Origin: Variovorax sp037204085
GTDB taxonomy: Bacteria > Pseudomonadota > Gammaproteobacteria > Burkholderiales > Burkholderiaceae_C
Assembly: GCF_037204085.1 (NCBI RefSeq)
Contig: NZ_JBBCBW010000002.1
Span: forward strand, 405,005 to 469,004
DNA: 64,000 bases
Direction of reading: 5' to 3'
Shown here: in pieces, positions 34,886 to 43,387 of the stretch
Layout of the letters: each line of letters opens with the position of its first letter
How positions within the stretch are numbered: position 1 is the stretch's first letter
Made by a program: the position numbers and the translations under genes
Notes under the pieces: model-generated
What the model saw: only the letters and a program-made list of their open reading frames with translations
The model's database searches: none
What the model was told of the DNA's origin: nothing

Positions 34886-36754
34886 CTACGCCCCGCGCGT
34901 CCAGATCGGCCCGAAAGCCTGTCGTTCAATGTCGGCCAGCGTGGGCGAATGGCCGGCCCACAGAACCAGCGCCGCGCCGGGCAGGCTCAAGGTGTGCTCG
35001 AGGTGGCGGCAAAGCTGCCAACGGTCTTCGTCGTCCATGCCCGGCAGGTCGACAAACACGATGTAGGCCCGGCGCCACGGAAACTCGCGCAGCGTCTTGC
35101 GCACCAGCCAGGCGCGCGAAATGGGAAGGCACCGCGCAAGGTCGGCCTGCAACTCGCCCAGTTCATAGTCGCTCAGGTCATGCCGTGCGATCTGGCTGAA
35201 GAAGGGCGTTTCGGTGATCTCCTCCCAAGCCCGAGCCTCGGCTTCTTCCGCCTCCTTGAGGCGGCCGCGCCACAGCTTGAGTGCTTCTTCGTCGTGAGCG
35301 CCGGCATCGGGGTTGTCGAGTGCGGCCACGGCGCTTTTTGCAGCCCACCATCGGCTGGCGGCACTGGACCCGTGCAAGCGCTCGAGCACGGCAAGACGTG
35401 CTGCGCGATCGCGCACGGGGAGCATCTGGGACAGCCCACGCAAGGCGCCGGCATGCTCGGGCGAGATCTGAAGCGCACGTTCGTACCGAACGCGCACGGG
35501 CGCCGCCGGATCGAGCCGCCGCTCGGAATCGGCCCATTCGACGAGTTCGTCAGGCGTATTGCGCTCGCCACGCGCCGCAAGAAGCTCGACGCGCTCCCGG
35601 ATGCGAGACCGGTGCGCATGGTGCTGCTTCCAGTCGCTAGCATGGTTGCGGCGCCACTGGTTGTCGAAATGCGCGATCCACTTGGTACTGTCGGCCAGCA
35701 TGCCCAGCGCCGGCTCGGCCGACCAGGGCGGCACCACGGCCTTCTGGCCGAGCGCTTCGAGTCGGTCGCGCAAGACCGGATGGGTGTCTTCGAGATCGCT
35801 GACGCGCCGCATGGCGTCGCGCAACGCCCGGCGCGCGAATTCGTCGCTGGGCGGCGTTGCGGCAAGCTCCTTCAGCGCCTTGAAAGGCCCCGGCGGCTGC
35901 GGCTCCCTTTCGGCACGGGCCCAGTGCGAAGCCCAGAACTCATCGGCATACCAGTTCGCCTTGATGGCAATTTCCGTCAGCGCCGCCGCGGCGACGGTCG
36001 TGCCCAGGAGGCGGCCCGAGATGCGGTCGGCCTCGTACTCGTCTTGCCGCGCGAGCGCGAAAGTGCGGGCCGCAAAACGCGGAAAGTACCAGCGAAAGAA
36101 GCTCTGCGACACCAGTGCCATCACCCCTTCGTCGCGCTGCAGGCTGGCGTCGAGCTTGAGCCACGACAGCCGGGTGCGGTAGATCCAGGCGCTCAGCTTG
36201 CCGTGGTTGCCGCGCAGGTGCCCGTACTCGTGGGCAAGCACCGACAGCAGCCGCCGCCGGTCCAGCATCATCAGCAACGGCAGCCCGATGCTGAGGGAGT
36301 TAACCGCGCCGCCAAACAGCCCGAAACGCGGCACTTGCCGGATGCTGGCGTTGAATTCGTCGTCCAGATAGACGCGGTGGACCGGCGGGCCCTTGATCTT
36401 CTTGCGTATGCGGTCGAGCGCTTCGAACAGCGCAGGCGCATCTGCGCGCGAAAGCTCCCGCCCCTCGGGTTCGTCGAACCGCACCCAGAGCGCGCGAAGC
36501 GTGGCCCAAAGCAGGCCCAGCGCAAACAGAGCCAGCCAGCCGCGCCCGAAACTGAAGCGTCCCTGTCCGGCCGACAGCGCAACCCAGGCGATGATGCCGA
36601 CGGAAAGCGCCAGGCAGGCCAGCACCCACAGATAACCGAGTGCGGCAAACGCCGCGACGCTGCGCCGGTAGCGGGCACTGTCGTCCGCGCTGGCATGCTC
36701 GCTCAGGCGGACAAGGTGAACAAAATCAGCGCGATCCATCCGACTTTCCCCCAA
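34886..36754 (-). CDS. M48-family membrane metalloprotease
   Basis: A 622-residue zinc protease. Two hydrophobic helices lie at about residues 36-60 and 70-90. The zinc motif HEYGH is at 175-179 (SVLAHEYGHLRGN) and the third ligand is Glu239 in DEYEAD. The C-terminal 300 residues are an alpha-helical region not needed for catalysis, containing ARLAVLERLHGSSAASRWW. HtpX and Ste24 relatives cleave misfolded membrane proteins, so a quality-control role is plausible but unproven. An alternative start MDRADF lies five codons downstream. Confidence 0.9.
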   Translation of the reverse strand: MGESRMDRADFVHLVRLSEHASADDSARYRRSVAAFAALGYLWVLACLALSVGIIAWVALSAGQGRFSFGRGWLALFALGLLWATLRALWVRFDEPEGRELSRADAPALFEALDRIRKKIKGPPVHRVYLDDEFNASIRQVPRFGLFGGAVNSLSIGLPLLMMLDRRRLLSVLAHEYGHLRGNHGKLSAWIYRTRLSWLKLDASLQRDEGVMALVSQSFFRWYFPRFAARTFALARQDEYEADRISGRLLGTTVAAAALTEIAIKANWYADEFWASHWARAEREPQPPGPFKALKELAATPPSDEFARRALRDAMRRVSDLEDTHPVLRDRLEALGQKAVVPPWSAEPALGMLADSTKWIAHFDNQWRRNHASDWKQHHAHRSRIRERVELLAARGERNTPDELVEWADSERRLDPAAPVRVRYERALQISPEHAGALRGLSQMLPVRDRAARLAVLERLHGSSAASRWWAAKSAVAALDNPDAGAHDEEALKLWRGRLKEAEEAEARAWEEITETPFFSQIARHDLSDYELGELQADLARCLPISRAWLVRKTLREFPWRRAYIVFVDLPGMDDEDRWQLCRHLEHTLSLPGAALVLWAGHSPTLADIERQAFGPIWTRGA

Positions 36755-36784
36755 CCGACCCTACAGTTTGAAAGAAGCAAGACC

Positions 36785-37018
36785 GTGAACGACAACGCCC
36801 TGCCACCCCTGATAGAGACACCGCCTGGCCGTTATCGCCACTACAAGGGCGGTGAATACGAAGTGCTGGGCACCGTGCGCCACAGCGAAACGCTGGAGCC
36901 GATGACGCTGTACCGGGCCCTTTACGGCGCCAAGGGGTTGTGGGTTCGGCCCGCCGGGATGTTCGGCGAAACCGTGGAGATCGACGGTGTTCGCCAACTG
37001 CGCTTCACCCCTATTTAG
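36785..37018 (+). CDS. DUF1653-domain protein
   Basis: A 77-residue protein of the DUF1653 family. The core is PPGRYRHYKGGEYEVLGTVR, followed by HSETLEPMTLYRALYG and WVRPAGMFGE, all typical of the family. The start is GTG at 36785 (then NDNALPPLIET). It is divergent from the M48 gene by 30 bases. The function of the family is unknown. The long frame extending upstream through the M48 gene is antisense shadow. Confidence 0.9.
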   Translation: MNDNALPPLIETPPGRYRHYKGGEYEVLGTVRHSETLEPMTLYRALYGAKGLWVRPAGMFGETVEIDGVRQLRFTPI

Positions 37019-37053
37019 AGCGCTACGTATTCGATAGCGTCATCGACGGCCGC

Positions 37054-37377
37054 TCAGCCGCAGCGAACGTCCGTCACGCGGCCGCGGGCGTCCACGTCGA
37101 GGTTGAGTCGTCCGCCGTTGAGTTCCATCGTGACCACCTCACCGGGCTTCAAGGCCCGCACCGTGCCTGCACCGGCGCGAACCCGGGCTGCGGCTTCGAG
37201 CTGGGGCGACAGCGGCTGGCCGACGGCGAAGCGCGCGCCATCCGCATTGCACTGGAACACCGGCTCGGGTGCCGGAGCAGCTGCAGCGGGGGTTGCCGCG
37301 GGAGTCGAGCTTTGCGTGGCACAAGCCGTCATCAGGACAGCGCCGGCAACGATGAACAGTAGTGATTGGGTTTTCAA
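37054..37377 (-). CDS. I78-family peptidase inhibitor-like lipoprotein
   Basis: About 107 residues. The start is TTG at 37377 (then KTQSLLFIVAGAV) with GGGAGAAG about 7 bases upstream. The signal ends in a lipobox-like LMTAC, predicting a lipid-anchored protein, followed by an Ala/Pro/Thr spacer. The C-terminal domain (VGQPLSPQLEAAARV, GAGTVRALKPGEVVT, GRLNLDVDARGRVTDVRCG) matches inhibitor family I78. It may inhibit serine proteases or, more generally, act as a small envelope protein. Confidence 0.8.
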   Translation of the reverse strand: MKTQSLLFIVAGAVLMTACATQSSTPAATPAAAAPAPEPVFQCNADGARFAVGQPLSPQLEAAARVRAGAGTVRALKPGEVVTMELNGGRLNLDVDARGRVTDVRCG

Positions 37378-37414
37378 TTTGTCTTCTCCCGAAAACCCGC
37401 GAATATAAACAACT

Positions 37415-38011
37415 TTAACGAATGTGACCTGATGTATCTGCAAGCCATCCCGCAATGGCGCGTGGATACAACTGATGTTCCTGCGCCAGCACGCGCCCGG
37501 CCAGCGTGGCGGCCGTGTCGTCCGGCAGCACGGGCACTACCGCTTGCGCCAGGATAGGCCCGTGATCGAGTTCGGTCGTTACCTGGTGCACGGTGACGCC
37601 GGCCACCTTGCAGCCCGCGTCGATAGCCCGCTGGTGGGTGTGCAGGCCCGGAAACGCCGGCAGCAGCGACGGGTGTATGTTGATCAGGCGCCCGGCGTAG
37701 CGGCCGACAAAGCCGGGTGTCAGGATGCGCATGAAGCCCGCCAAGACCACGAGCACCGGCGCGTGCGCATCGACCACCTTGGCCAATGCCTCGTCGAAAG
37801 CTTCGCGCGTCGGAAATTCCTTGTGCGGAACCACCGCGGTTGCGATGCCGTGCGTGGCGGCAATCGCAAGCCCGCCCGCTTCGGGCTTGTTGCTGACCAC
37901 CGCAGCAATGCGGGCGCCAAAGCGCTCGGCCCAGCGGTCGCGCTCGGCGTCGCGCACGATGGCCGCCATGTTGGAGCCGCCGCCGGAAATAAGGATCACG
38001 ATGTTCTTCAT
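37415..38011 (-). CDS. purN: Phosphoribosylglycinamide formyltransferase
   Basis: A 198-residue folate-dependent GAR transformylase of de novo purine synthesis. The N-terminus MKNIVILISGGGSNMAAIV holds the phosphate-binding loop. The catalytic triad region is NIHPSLLPAFPGLHTHQRA (Asn, His) and ELDHGPILAQ (Asp). The ATG at 38011 gives the conserved start. The downstream lipoprotein gene begins 38 bases after its stop. Confidence 0.96.
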   Translation of the reverse strand: MKNIVILISGGGSNMAAIVRDAERDRWAERFGARIAAVVSNKPEAGGLAIAATHGIATAVVPHKEFPTREAFDEALAKVVDAHAPVLVVLAGFMRILTPGFVGRYAGRLINIHPSLLPAFPGLHTHQRAIDAGCKVAGVTVHQVTTELDHGPILAQAVVPVLPDDTAATLAGRVLAQEHQLYPRAIAGWLADTSGHIR

Positions 38012-38079
38012 GGGACGCGGGATTATCTGTGCTCGGCTCCGGCCGCCCTGAACTTGTCGCCGCGCGGACACCGATTCAC

Positions 38080-38093
38080 AGCACGACCGTGCT
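38080..38093. promoter_or_regulatory. Palindromic candidate operator upstream of the paired ACAD operon
   Basis: AGCACG-AC-CGTGCT is a perfect 6-bp inverted repeat 73 bases upstream of the first acyl-CoA dehydrogenase gene. It has the size and symmetry of sites used by TetR-family regulators of fatty-acid catabolism. No such regulator gene is adjacent, so this is only a candidate. Confidence 0.4.
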
Positions 38094-38117
38094 AAAACTC
38101 GAAGTTCCGGAGACACA

Positions 38118-38138
38118 CCGCCATCGGCGCGATGGCGG
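38118..38138 (+). other. Leader stem-loop before the paired ACAD operon
   Basis: CCGCCATC (38118-38125) and GATGGCGG (38131-38138) are a perfect 8-bp inverted repeat with a 5-base loop, 27 bases before the start codon. It would fold in the 5-prime untranslated leader. There is no T-run, so it is not a terminator. Confidence 0.45.
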
Positions 38139-38165
38139 CGGACCGATCAACACAGCGAGGCACGC

Positions 38166-39347
38166 ATGGATTTGAGCTTCACGCCCGAAGAACAGAAGTT
38201 CCGCGAAGAAATTCGCGCATGGGTCAGGGACAACCTCCCCAAGGAGATTTCGCACAAGGTGCACAACGCGCTCGAGTTGACGCGCGACGATCTGCAAGGC
38301 TGGGCCAAGATCCTCGGCAAGAAGGGCTGGCTGGGCTACGGCTGGCCGAAGGAATTCGGCGGCCCCGGCTGGACCGCCATCCAGCGCCACCTGTTCGAGG
38401 AAGAAACCGCCCTGGCCGGTGCGCCGCGCATCGTGCCCTTCGGCCCGGTGATGGTCGCTCCGGTGATCATGGCGTTCGGCAATGCCGAGCAGCAGAAGCG
38501 CTTTCTGCCCGGCATCGCGAGCGGCGAGGTCTGGTGGAGCCAGGGCTACAGCGAACCCGGTTCGGGCTCCGACCTGGCTTCGGTCAAGACCAAGGCCGAG
38601 CGCAAAGGCGACAAGTACATCGTCAACGGGCAAAAGACCTGGACCACGCTCGGCCAGTACGGCGACTGGATGTTCAACCTCGTGCGCACCAGCAACGAAG
38701 GCAAGCCGCAAACCGGCATCAGCTTCTTGCTGCTCGACATGAAGTCGCCCGGCGTCACGGTGCGCCCCATCAAGCTGCTCGACGGCAGCCATGAAGTGAA
38801 CGAGGTGTTCTTCGACAACGTCGAAGTGCCGGCCGAGAACCTGATCGGCGAAGAGAACAAGGGCTGGACCTACGCCAAGCACCTGCTCTCGCACGAGCGC
38901 ACCAACATTGCCGACGTGAACCGCGCCAAGCGCGAGCTCGAGCGCCTGAAGCGCATTGCCAAGAGCGAAGGCGTGTACGACGACCTGCGCTTCCGCGACG
39001 AGATCGCCAAGCTCGAAGTCGACATCGTCGCGCTCGAGATGATGGTGCTGCGCGTGCTCTCGGCCGCCACCTCGGGCAAGAACTCGCTCGACGTGGCCGG
39101 CCTGCTCAAGATCCGCGGCAGCGAAATCCAGCAGCGCTACAGCGAACTGATGATGCTGGCCGGCGGCGCGTATTCGCTGCCCCTCGTCCGCGAAGCCATG
39201 GAAGCGGGCTGGCAGGGAGACTTCCCGGGCGGCAACCCGGCTCTCGCGCCGCTCGCATCCACTTTCTTCAACATGCGCAAGACCACCATCTACGGTGGCT
39301 CCAACGAAGTGCAACGCAACATCGTCGCGCAGACGGTTCTGGGCTGA
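38166..39347 (+). CDS. Acyl-CoA dehydrogenase, catalytic partner of a two-gene pair
   Basis: A 393-residue ACAD. WWSQGYSEPGSGSDLASVKT and NGQKTWTTLGQYGDWMF are FAD and substrate loop motifs. The candidate catalytic base is Glu244 in LLSHERTNIAD. The C-terminal position that holds Glu in medium-chain enzymes reads YGGSNEVQRN, so it lacks that Glu. In motif layout it matches the C-terminal half of the fused ACAD at 1696-4023. It is 12 bases from the second ACAD gene, supporting an obligate heteromer as in ChsE-type enzymes. The substrate is unknown. Confidence 0.93.
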   Translation: MDLSFTPEEQKFREEIRAWVRDNLPKEISHKVHNALELTRDDLQGWAKILGKKGWLGYGWPKEFGGPGWTAIQRHLFEEETALAGAPRIVPFGPVMVAPVIMAFGNAEQQKRFLPGIASGEVWWSQGYSEPGSGSDLASVKTKAERKGDKYIVNGQKTWTTLGQYGDWMFNLVRTSNEGKPQTGISFLLLDMKSPGVTVRPIKLLDGSHEVNEVFFDNVEVPAENLIGEENKGWTYAKHLLSHERTNIADVNRAKRELERLKRIAKSEGVYDDLRFRDEIAKLEVDIVALEMMVLRVLSAATSGKNSLDVAGLLKIRGSEIQQRYSELMMLAGGAYSLPLVREAMEAGWQGDFPGGNPALAPLASTFFNMRKTTIYGGSNEVQRNIVAQTVLG

Positions 39348-39359
39348 GGAGACAAGAAC

Positions 39360-40475
39360 ATGGATTTCAATTTTTCAGACGACCAGGAACAACTGCGCGA
39401 CGCCGTGCGCAAGTGGGTCGACAAGGGCTACGACTTCGAACGCCGCCGCGGCATCGAGGCCAAGGGCGGCTTCTCGCGCGAAGCCTGGGACGAACTGGCC
39501 GAGCTCGGCCTGGGCGGCCTCTACATCGCCGAAGACGACGGCGGCCTGGGCATGGGCCCGGTGGCCGGCATGGTGGTGATGGAAGAGCTGGGCCGCGGCA
39601 TCGTGCTGGAGCCCTTCGCGCAGACGCTGATTGCGGGCGCCGTGCTCAGCGGCTACGCCGGCGCGGACCTCAAGGACAACTGGCTGCCGCGCCTTGCGGG
39701 CGGCCAGGCCATCGTGGTGCTGGCCTACCAGGAGCGCAAGGCACGCTACCGGCTCGATGTGTGCGAAGCCAAGGCCGTGAAGGCCGGCGACGGCTGGTCG
39801 CTGACCGGCGCCAAGAGCGTGGTGCCCGTGGGCGACGAAGCCGACGCCTACATCGTGCCCGCGCAGGCCGACGGCAAGATCGCACTCTTCCTGGTCGAGC
39901 GCAGCGCCAGCGGTGTCGAGGCACGCGGCTACGGCACGCAGGACGGCAGCCGCGCCGCCGAGGTCGTGTTCGACAAGGCAGACGCCACGCTGATCACCGC
40001 AGACGGACTGACCGCACTCGAGTACGCGGTCGATGTGGGCATTGCGGCCACATGCGCCGAAGCGGTCGGCGTCATGGACAAGACCGTGGCACTCACGGTC
40101 GACTACATGAACCAGCGCAAGCAGTTCGGCGTGGTCATCTCCACCTTCCAGGCGCTGCGCCACCGCGTGGCCGACATGAAGATGCAGCTCGAGCTCGCGC
40201 GCTCGATGAGCTACTACGCCACGCTCAAGCTCAACGCGCCGGCCGACGAACGGCGGCAGGCGTTGGCGCGTGCCAAGTACCAGCTGGGCGTTTCGATGCG
40301 CTTCGTGGCAGCCAACTCGGTGCAGTTGCACGGCGGCATCGGCGTAACCGACGAATACATCGGCAGCCACTATTTCCGCAAGCTCACGCAGCTTGAAATG
40401 ACCTTCGGCGACACGCTGCACCACCTGGGCGAAGTGTCGGCCCGCATGCAGGACACCGCCGGCGTCTTCGCCTGA
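39360..40475 (+). CDS. Acyl-CoA dehydrogenase, non-catalytic-type partner
   Basis: A 371-residue ACAD-fold protein. It has MNQRKQFGVVISTFQALRHR and NSVQLHGGIGVTDEYIGSHY but no ER pair in the helix-G position (YAVDVGIAATCAEAVG) and no YEGT motif at the C-terminus. It therefore resembles the partner subunit that completes the FAD site in alpha2-beta2 ACADs. It corresponds to the N-terminal half of the fused ACAD. A strong terminator follows 24 bases downstream, closing a two-gene operon. Confidence 0.92.
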   Translation: MDFNFSDDQEQLRDAVRKWVDKGYDFERRRGIEAKGGFSREAWDELAELGLGGLYIAEDDGGLGMGPVAGMVVMEELGRGIVLEPFAQTLIAGAVLSGYAGADLKDNWLPRLAGGQAIVVLAYQERKARYRLDVCEAKAVKAGDGWSLTGAKSVVPVGDEADAYIVPAQADGKIALFLVERSASGVEARGYGTQDGSRAAEVVFDKADATLITADGLTALEYAVDVGIAATCAEAVGVMDKTVALTVDYMNQRKQFGVVISTFQALRHRVADMKMQLELARSMSYYATLKLNAPADERRQALARAKYQLGVSMRFVAANSVQLHGGIGVTDEYIGSHYFRKLTQLEMTFGDTLHHLGEVSARMQDTAGVFA

Positions 40476-40499
40476 CGATGTTTTTCCCATAGCATCCAA

Positions 40500-40531
40500 C
40501 GCCCGCCCGCCTTGCGCCGGCGGGCGTTTTT
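40500..40531 (+). terminator. Rho-independent terminator after the paired ACAD operon
   Basis: CGCCCGCC (40500-40507) pairs with GGCGGGCG (40519-40526), followed by TTTTT. It separates the ACAD pair from the lipase gene at 40557. Confidence 0.92.
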
Positions 40532-40556
40532 ACTTGGAACCAGCCAGGAACAAAAC

Positions 40557-41909
40557 ATGCCATCACGCCGCACTCTTCTTGCCCTCGGGCTCGCATCGAC
40601 CGCCATGCTGACCGCTTGCGCCACCGCACCCTCGCCTTCGCTCAGCGAACGTCCGCCGATCGTCTTCATGCACGGCAATGGCGACTCGGCCGCGCTCTGG
40701 CAAACCACGATCTGGCGCTTCGAATCGAACGGCTGGCCGCGCAACCGGCTCTTTGCGGTCGATCAGCCCTATCCGCTGGCACGCGACGACGACACCGTGG
40801 CGCAGCCGGGCCGCAGTTCGACCGCCGATTCGGCCGCCTTCCTGAAGGCCGAAGTCGAGAAGGTGCTGAAAGCCACGGGCGCCAGCAAGGTGGTGCTGCT
40901 CGGCAATTCGCGCGGCGGCAACACCATTCGCAATTACGTGCAGAACGGCGGCGGGGCGGCTGTGGTGAGCCACGTGGTGCTGGGCGGCAATCCGGCGCAC
41001 GGCATCTGGGCGGTGAAGGGCTTCCGAGAGAACAATGAATTTTCCGGGCTCTCGGCGTTCATGCAGCAGCTCAATGCACCGAAAGGGCCGAATGGCGACG
41101 AAGTCGCGCCCGGCGTGAAATGGCTCACTCTGCGCTCCGACAGCAACGACAAATACGCGCAGCCCGACGGCCTCTGGATCGGCGCGCCAGGCCAGCCGAC
41201 CAACATCGGATTCGACGGGCCGGCACTCAAGGGCGCGACCAATGTCGCGCTGCCGCGCGTGGACCATCGCGAAACTTCGTTCTCCCCCGCCGCCTTTGCC
41301 GCGACCTGGCAGTTCCTGACGGGCGAGCCGCCGCGCAGCACGGCCATTGCAGCCGAAACGAATGTTGTTCTCGACGGCCGTGCCATCGGGGCGGAAAACC
41401 TTTCGCTGAACGGCGGCCAGGTCACCGTCTATGCGGTCGACTCCGCCACGGGTGCCCGGCGCGGCAACGCCGTGCACAGCAAGAACATCGGCGCGGACGG
41501 CCGCTGGGGCCCCTTCAGCGCCCGCGGCGACACGGCCTACGAATTCGTCCTCAGCGCGCCGGGCTACGGCATCACCCACATTTACCGCAGTGCGTTTCCG
41601 CGCAGCAGCAGCGTGGTGAACCTGCGCCCCGAACGCCTTGCCACGGCCGACGCGAATGCCGGCGCAGTCGTCGTCTTCACGCGCCCACGCGGGTATTTCG
41701 ATGCGCAGCGCGACACCATGCGCTTCGACGGCCAGAGCCCGCCGCCCGGCGTGCCGCCCAAGGGCTCGGGCGTGTCGAGCTCCCGGTTGCGCGTTGCCGC
41801 GGCGGAGCCTCAGCGCGCCGTTACCGGTGAATTCAACGGCGAGCGCATCACGGGCCTGACTTGGCCCGCGGCGCAGCAGCATGTGACGGTGCTCGAACTG
41901 ACTTACTGA
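40557..41909 (+). CDS. Exported lipoprotein alpha/beta hydrolase (lipase-like)
   Basis: A 450-residue predicted lipase or esterase. The N-terminus SRRTLLALGL is Tat-like and ends in a lipobox LTAC (Cys21), predicting a lipid-anchored exported protein. The nucleophile elbow is GNSRGG with Ser118. IVFMHGNGDSAALW forms the oxyanion loop. LPRVDHRETSFSP carries a likely catalytic His. Residues after about 290 form a beta-rich extension (VTVYAVDSATGARRG, YEFVLSAPGYGITHIYR), similar in position to lipid-binding C-terminal domains of AFL-type lipases. It is 10 bases before the crotonase gene. The substrate is not known. Confidence 0.85.
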   Translation: MPSRRTLLALGLASTAMLTACATAPSPSLSERPPIVFMHGNGDSAALWQTTIWRFESNGWPRNRLFAVDQPYPLARDDDTVAQPGRSSTADSAAFLKAEVEKVLKATGASKVVLLGNSRGGNTIRNYVQNGGGAAVVSHVVLGGNPAHGIWAVKGFRENNEFSGLSAFMQQLNAPKGPNGDEVAPGVKWLTLRSDSNDKYAQPDGLWIGAPGQPTNIGFDGPALKGATNVALPRVDHRETSFSPAAFAATWQFLTGEPPRSTAIAAETNVVLDGRAIGAENLSLNGGQVTVYAVDSATGARRGNAVHSKNIGADGRWGPFSARGDTAYEFVLSAPGYGITHIYRSAFPRSSSVVNLRPERLATADANAGAVVVFTRPRGYFDAQRDTMRFDGQSPPPGVPPKGSGVSSSRLRVAAAEPQRAVTGEFNGERITGLTWPAAQQHVTVLELTY

Positions 41910-41919
41910 GGGCAATGGC

Positions 41920-42711
41920 ATGAACGACGCGGCTTCCTCCCCTTTCGTGCTGAAGACACGCGATGCACGCGGCGTGATCACGCTGACGCTGAACCGCCCG
42001 GCCTCGTTCAACGCGCTTTCGGAGGGCATGCTCGGCGCGCTCGAGCAGGCCATCGCCGAGATTGCAGTGGACGAGAACGTGCGCGCGGTGGTCATCGCGG
42101 CGGCGGGCAAGGCCTTCTGCGCGGGCCATGACCTGAAGGAAATGCGCGCGGAGCCGTCGCTCGGCTATTACCAGCAGCTTTTCGAGCGCTGCGGCGCGAT
42201 GATGCTGTCGATCCAGCGGCTCCCCGTGCCCGTAATTGCGCGCGTGCACGGCATCGCGACCGCGGCAGGCTGCCAGCTGGTCGCGGTGTGCGACCTGGCG
42301 GTGGCTTCCAGCGACGCGCGCTTCGCGGTCAGCGGCGTGAACGTGGGACTGTTCTGCGCCACGCCCAGCGTCACCCTCTCACGCAACCTCGGCCGCAAGG
42401 AGGCGTTCGAGATGCTCGTGACCGGTGAGTTCATCGATGCGCAGGAGGCCAGGCAGAAGGGCCTGGTCAATCGGATCGCTGCACCGGCCGAGCTCGATGC
42501 CGCGGTCGAGACGCTGGTCGCCAGCATCGTCGCCAAGCCCCGCAAGGCACTTGCACTGGGCAAGGCCCTCTTTTACCGCCAGCTCGAAACCGGCATCGAG
42601 GCCGCGCTGGCAGACGCCAGTCAGACCATGGCCTGCAACATGATGGACGAGAGCGCGCTCGAAGGCGTTCAGGCTTTCATCGAGAAACGCCCGCCCGACT
42701 GGAAACGCTGA
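41920..42711 (+). CDS. Enoyl-CoA hydratase/isomerase family protein, ECHDC3-like
   Basis: A 263-residue crotonase-fold protein. The CoA-binding and oxyanion region is KAFCAGHDLKEMRAEP. The two glutamates used by classical enoyl-CoA hydratase are both replaced: GCQLVAVCD has Gln, and FAVSGVNVGLFCATP has no Glu. The block VNVGLFCATPSV is characteristic of the ECHDC3 subgroup. It thus probably does not hydrate enoyl-CoA by the standard mechanism. It is co-directional with the lipase gene. Confidence 0.88.
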   Translation: MNDAASSPFVLKTRDARGVITLTLNRPASFNALSEGMLGALEQAIAEIAVDENVRAVVIAAAGKAFCAGHDLKEMRAEPSLGYYQQLFERCGAMMLSIQRLPVPVIARVHGIATAAGCQLVAVCDLAVASSDARFAVSGVNVGLFCATPSVTLSRNLGRKEAFEMLVTGEFIDAQEARQKGLVNRIAAPAELDAAVETLVASIVAKPRKALALGKALFYRQLETGIEAALADASQTMACNMMDESALEGVQAFIEKRPPDWKR

Positions 42712-42719
42712 GCCCCAGG

Positions 42720-43280
42720 CTAGGTGTCGTGCAGCCGCGAGCTCTGCGGCAGGTGCGCCATAAGAAATTCCATCTGGTCCGCCAGGATGCGGCGGTTTCG
42801 CAGAATGAAATCTTCCCAAAGGCTGGGCACATAGGGCGCATACAAGAGCGGCATGTTGGCCTGCTCGGGCGTGCGGCTGCTCTTGCGGTGGTTGCACGGC
42901 TTGCACGCTGTGACCACGTTCATCCAGGTGTCGATGCCTTTTTGCGCGAACGGAATGATGTGCTCGCGCGTGAGTTCGTCTTCGTGGAAATGCCCGCCGC
43001 AATAGGCGCAGATGTTGCGGTCGCGCGCAAAGAGCTTGCTGTTGGTGAGCCCCGGGCGCTGGGTAAAGGGGTTGATGCGCGGCACGCCCTTGGTGCCGAT
43101 GATGCTGTTGATGGCAATCTGCGATTGCTCGCCCGTGATGGCGTTGTGGCCGCCACGGAACACAGCCACCTGCGCGCCCACCTCCCAGCGAACTTCGTCC
43201 GCCGCATAGTGGATGACCGCCTGTTCGAGCGATATCCATGACTGGGGCAGCCCTTGGGCCGACAGCTTCAAGACCTTCAC
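42720..43280 (-). CDS. HNH endonuclease-domain protein
   Basis: About 186 residues. The start is GTG at 43280 (then KVLKLSAQGLPQSW), 6 bases after GAGGAGG; an upstream ATG at 43346 has no such site. The HNH domain lies at about residues 85-145. CAYCGGHFHEDELTREHIIP supplies the first zinc CxxC and the catalytic His. NVVTACKPCNHRKSSRTP gives the second CxxC and the Asn. The protein is a stand-alone HNH nuclease conserved in many proteobacteria; its role is unknown. There is no intron or mobile context. Confidence 0.88.
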   Translation of the reverse strand: MKVLKLSAQGLPQSWISLEQAVIHYAADEVRWEVGAQVAVFRGGHNAITGEQSQIAINSIIGTKGVPRINPFTQRPGLTNSKLFARDRNICAYCGGHFHEDELTREHIIPFAQKGIDTWMNVVTACKPCNHRKSSRTPEQANMPLLYAPYVPSLWEDFILRNRRILADQMEFLMAHLPQSSRLHDT

Positions 43281-43363
43281 CACACGCCTCCTCAAAAAGG
43301 GAAGAATCACGGAAAGACCAGGGACACGGAGCGCGCCGGAGACCACTTCAAGCGACGCACTGA

Positions 43364-43387
43364 GTCACAATATACCGGCTTTGTGAC
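43364..43387. promoter_or_regulatory. Inverted repeat between the HNH nuclease and ribF genes
   Basis: GTCACAA (43364-43370) and TTGTGAC (43381-43387) are a perfect 7-bp inverted pair with a 10-base spacer containing TATACC. It lies in the 166-base divergent region, 60 bases upstream of ribF. The half-sites point opposite to a CRP site, so another regulator would be needed. Confidence 0.45.

Noticed and set aside
34829..36780. A very long open frame on the plus strand opposite the M48 protease gene
   Set aside because: It is antisense to a protein with an intact HEYGH zinc motif and shows only Arg/Gly/Ala-rich composition, a common artefact of GC-rich codon usage. Only its last 234 bases (DUF1653) are a real gene.
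42720..43280. The HNH nuclease as a homing endonuclease or part of a mobile intron
   Set aside because: It sits between housekeeping genes with normal spacing, neighbouring genes are intact, and no intron or intein boundaries are visible.
43364..43387. A CRP binding site upstream of ribF
   Set aside because: The half-sites are TCACA then TGTGA, the reverse order of the CRP consensus TGTGA-N6-TCACA, and the spacing is wrong.
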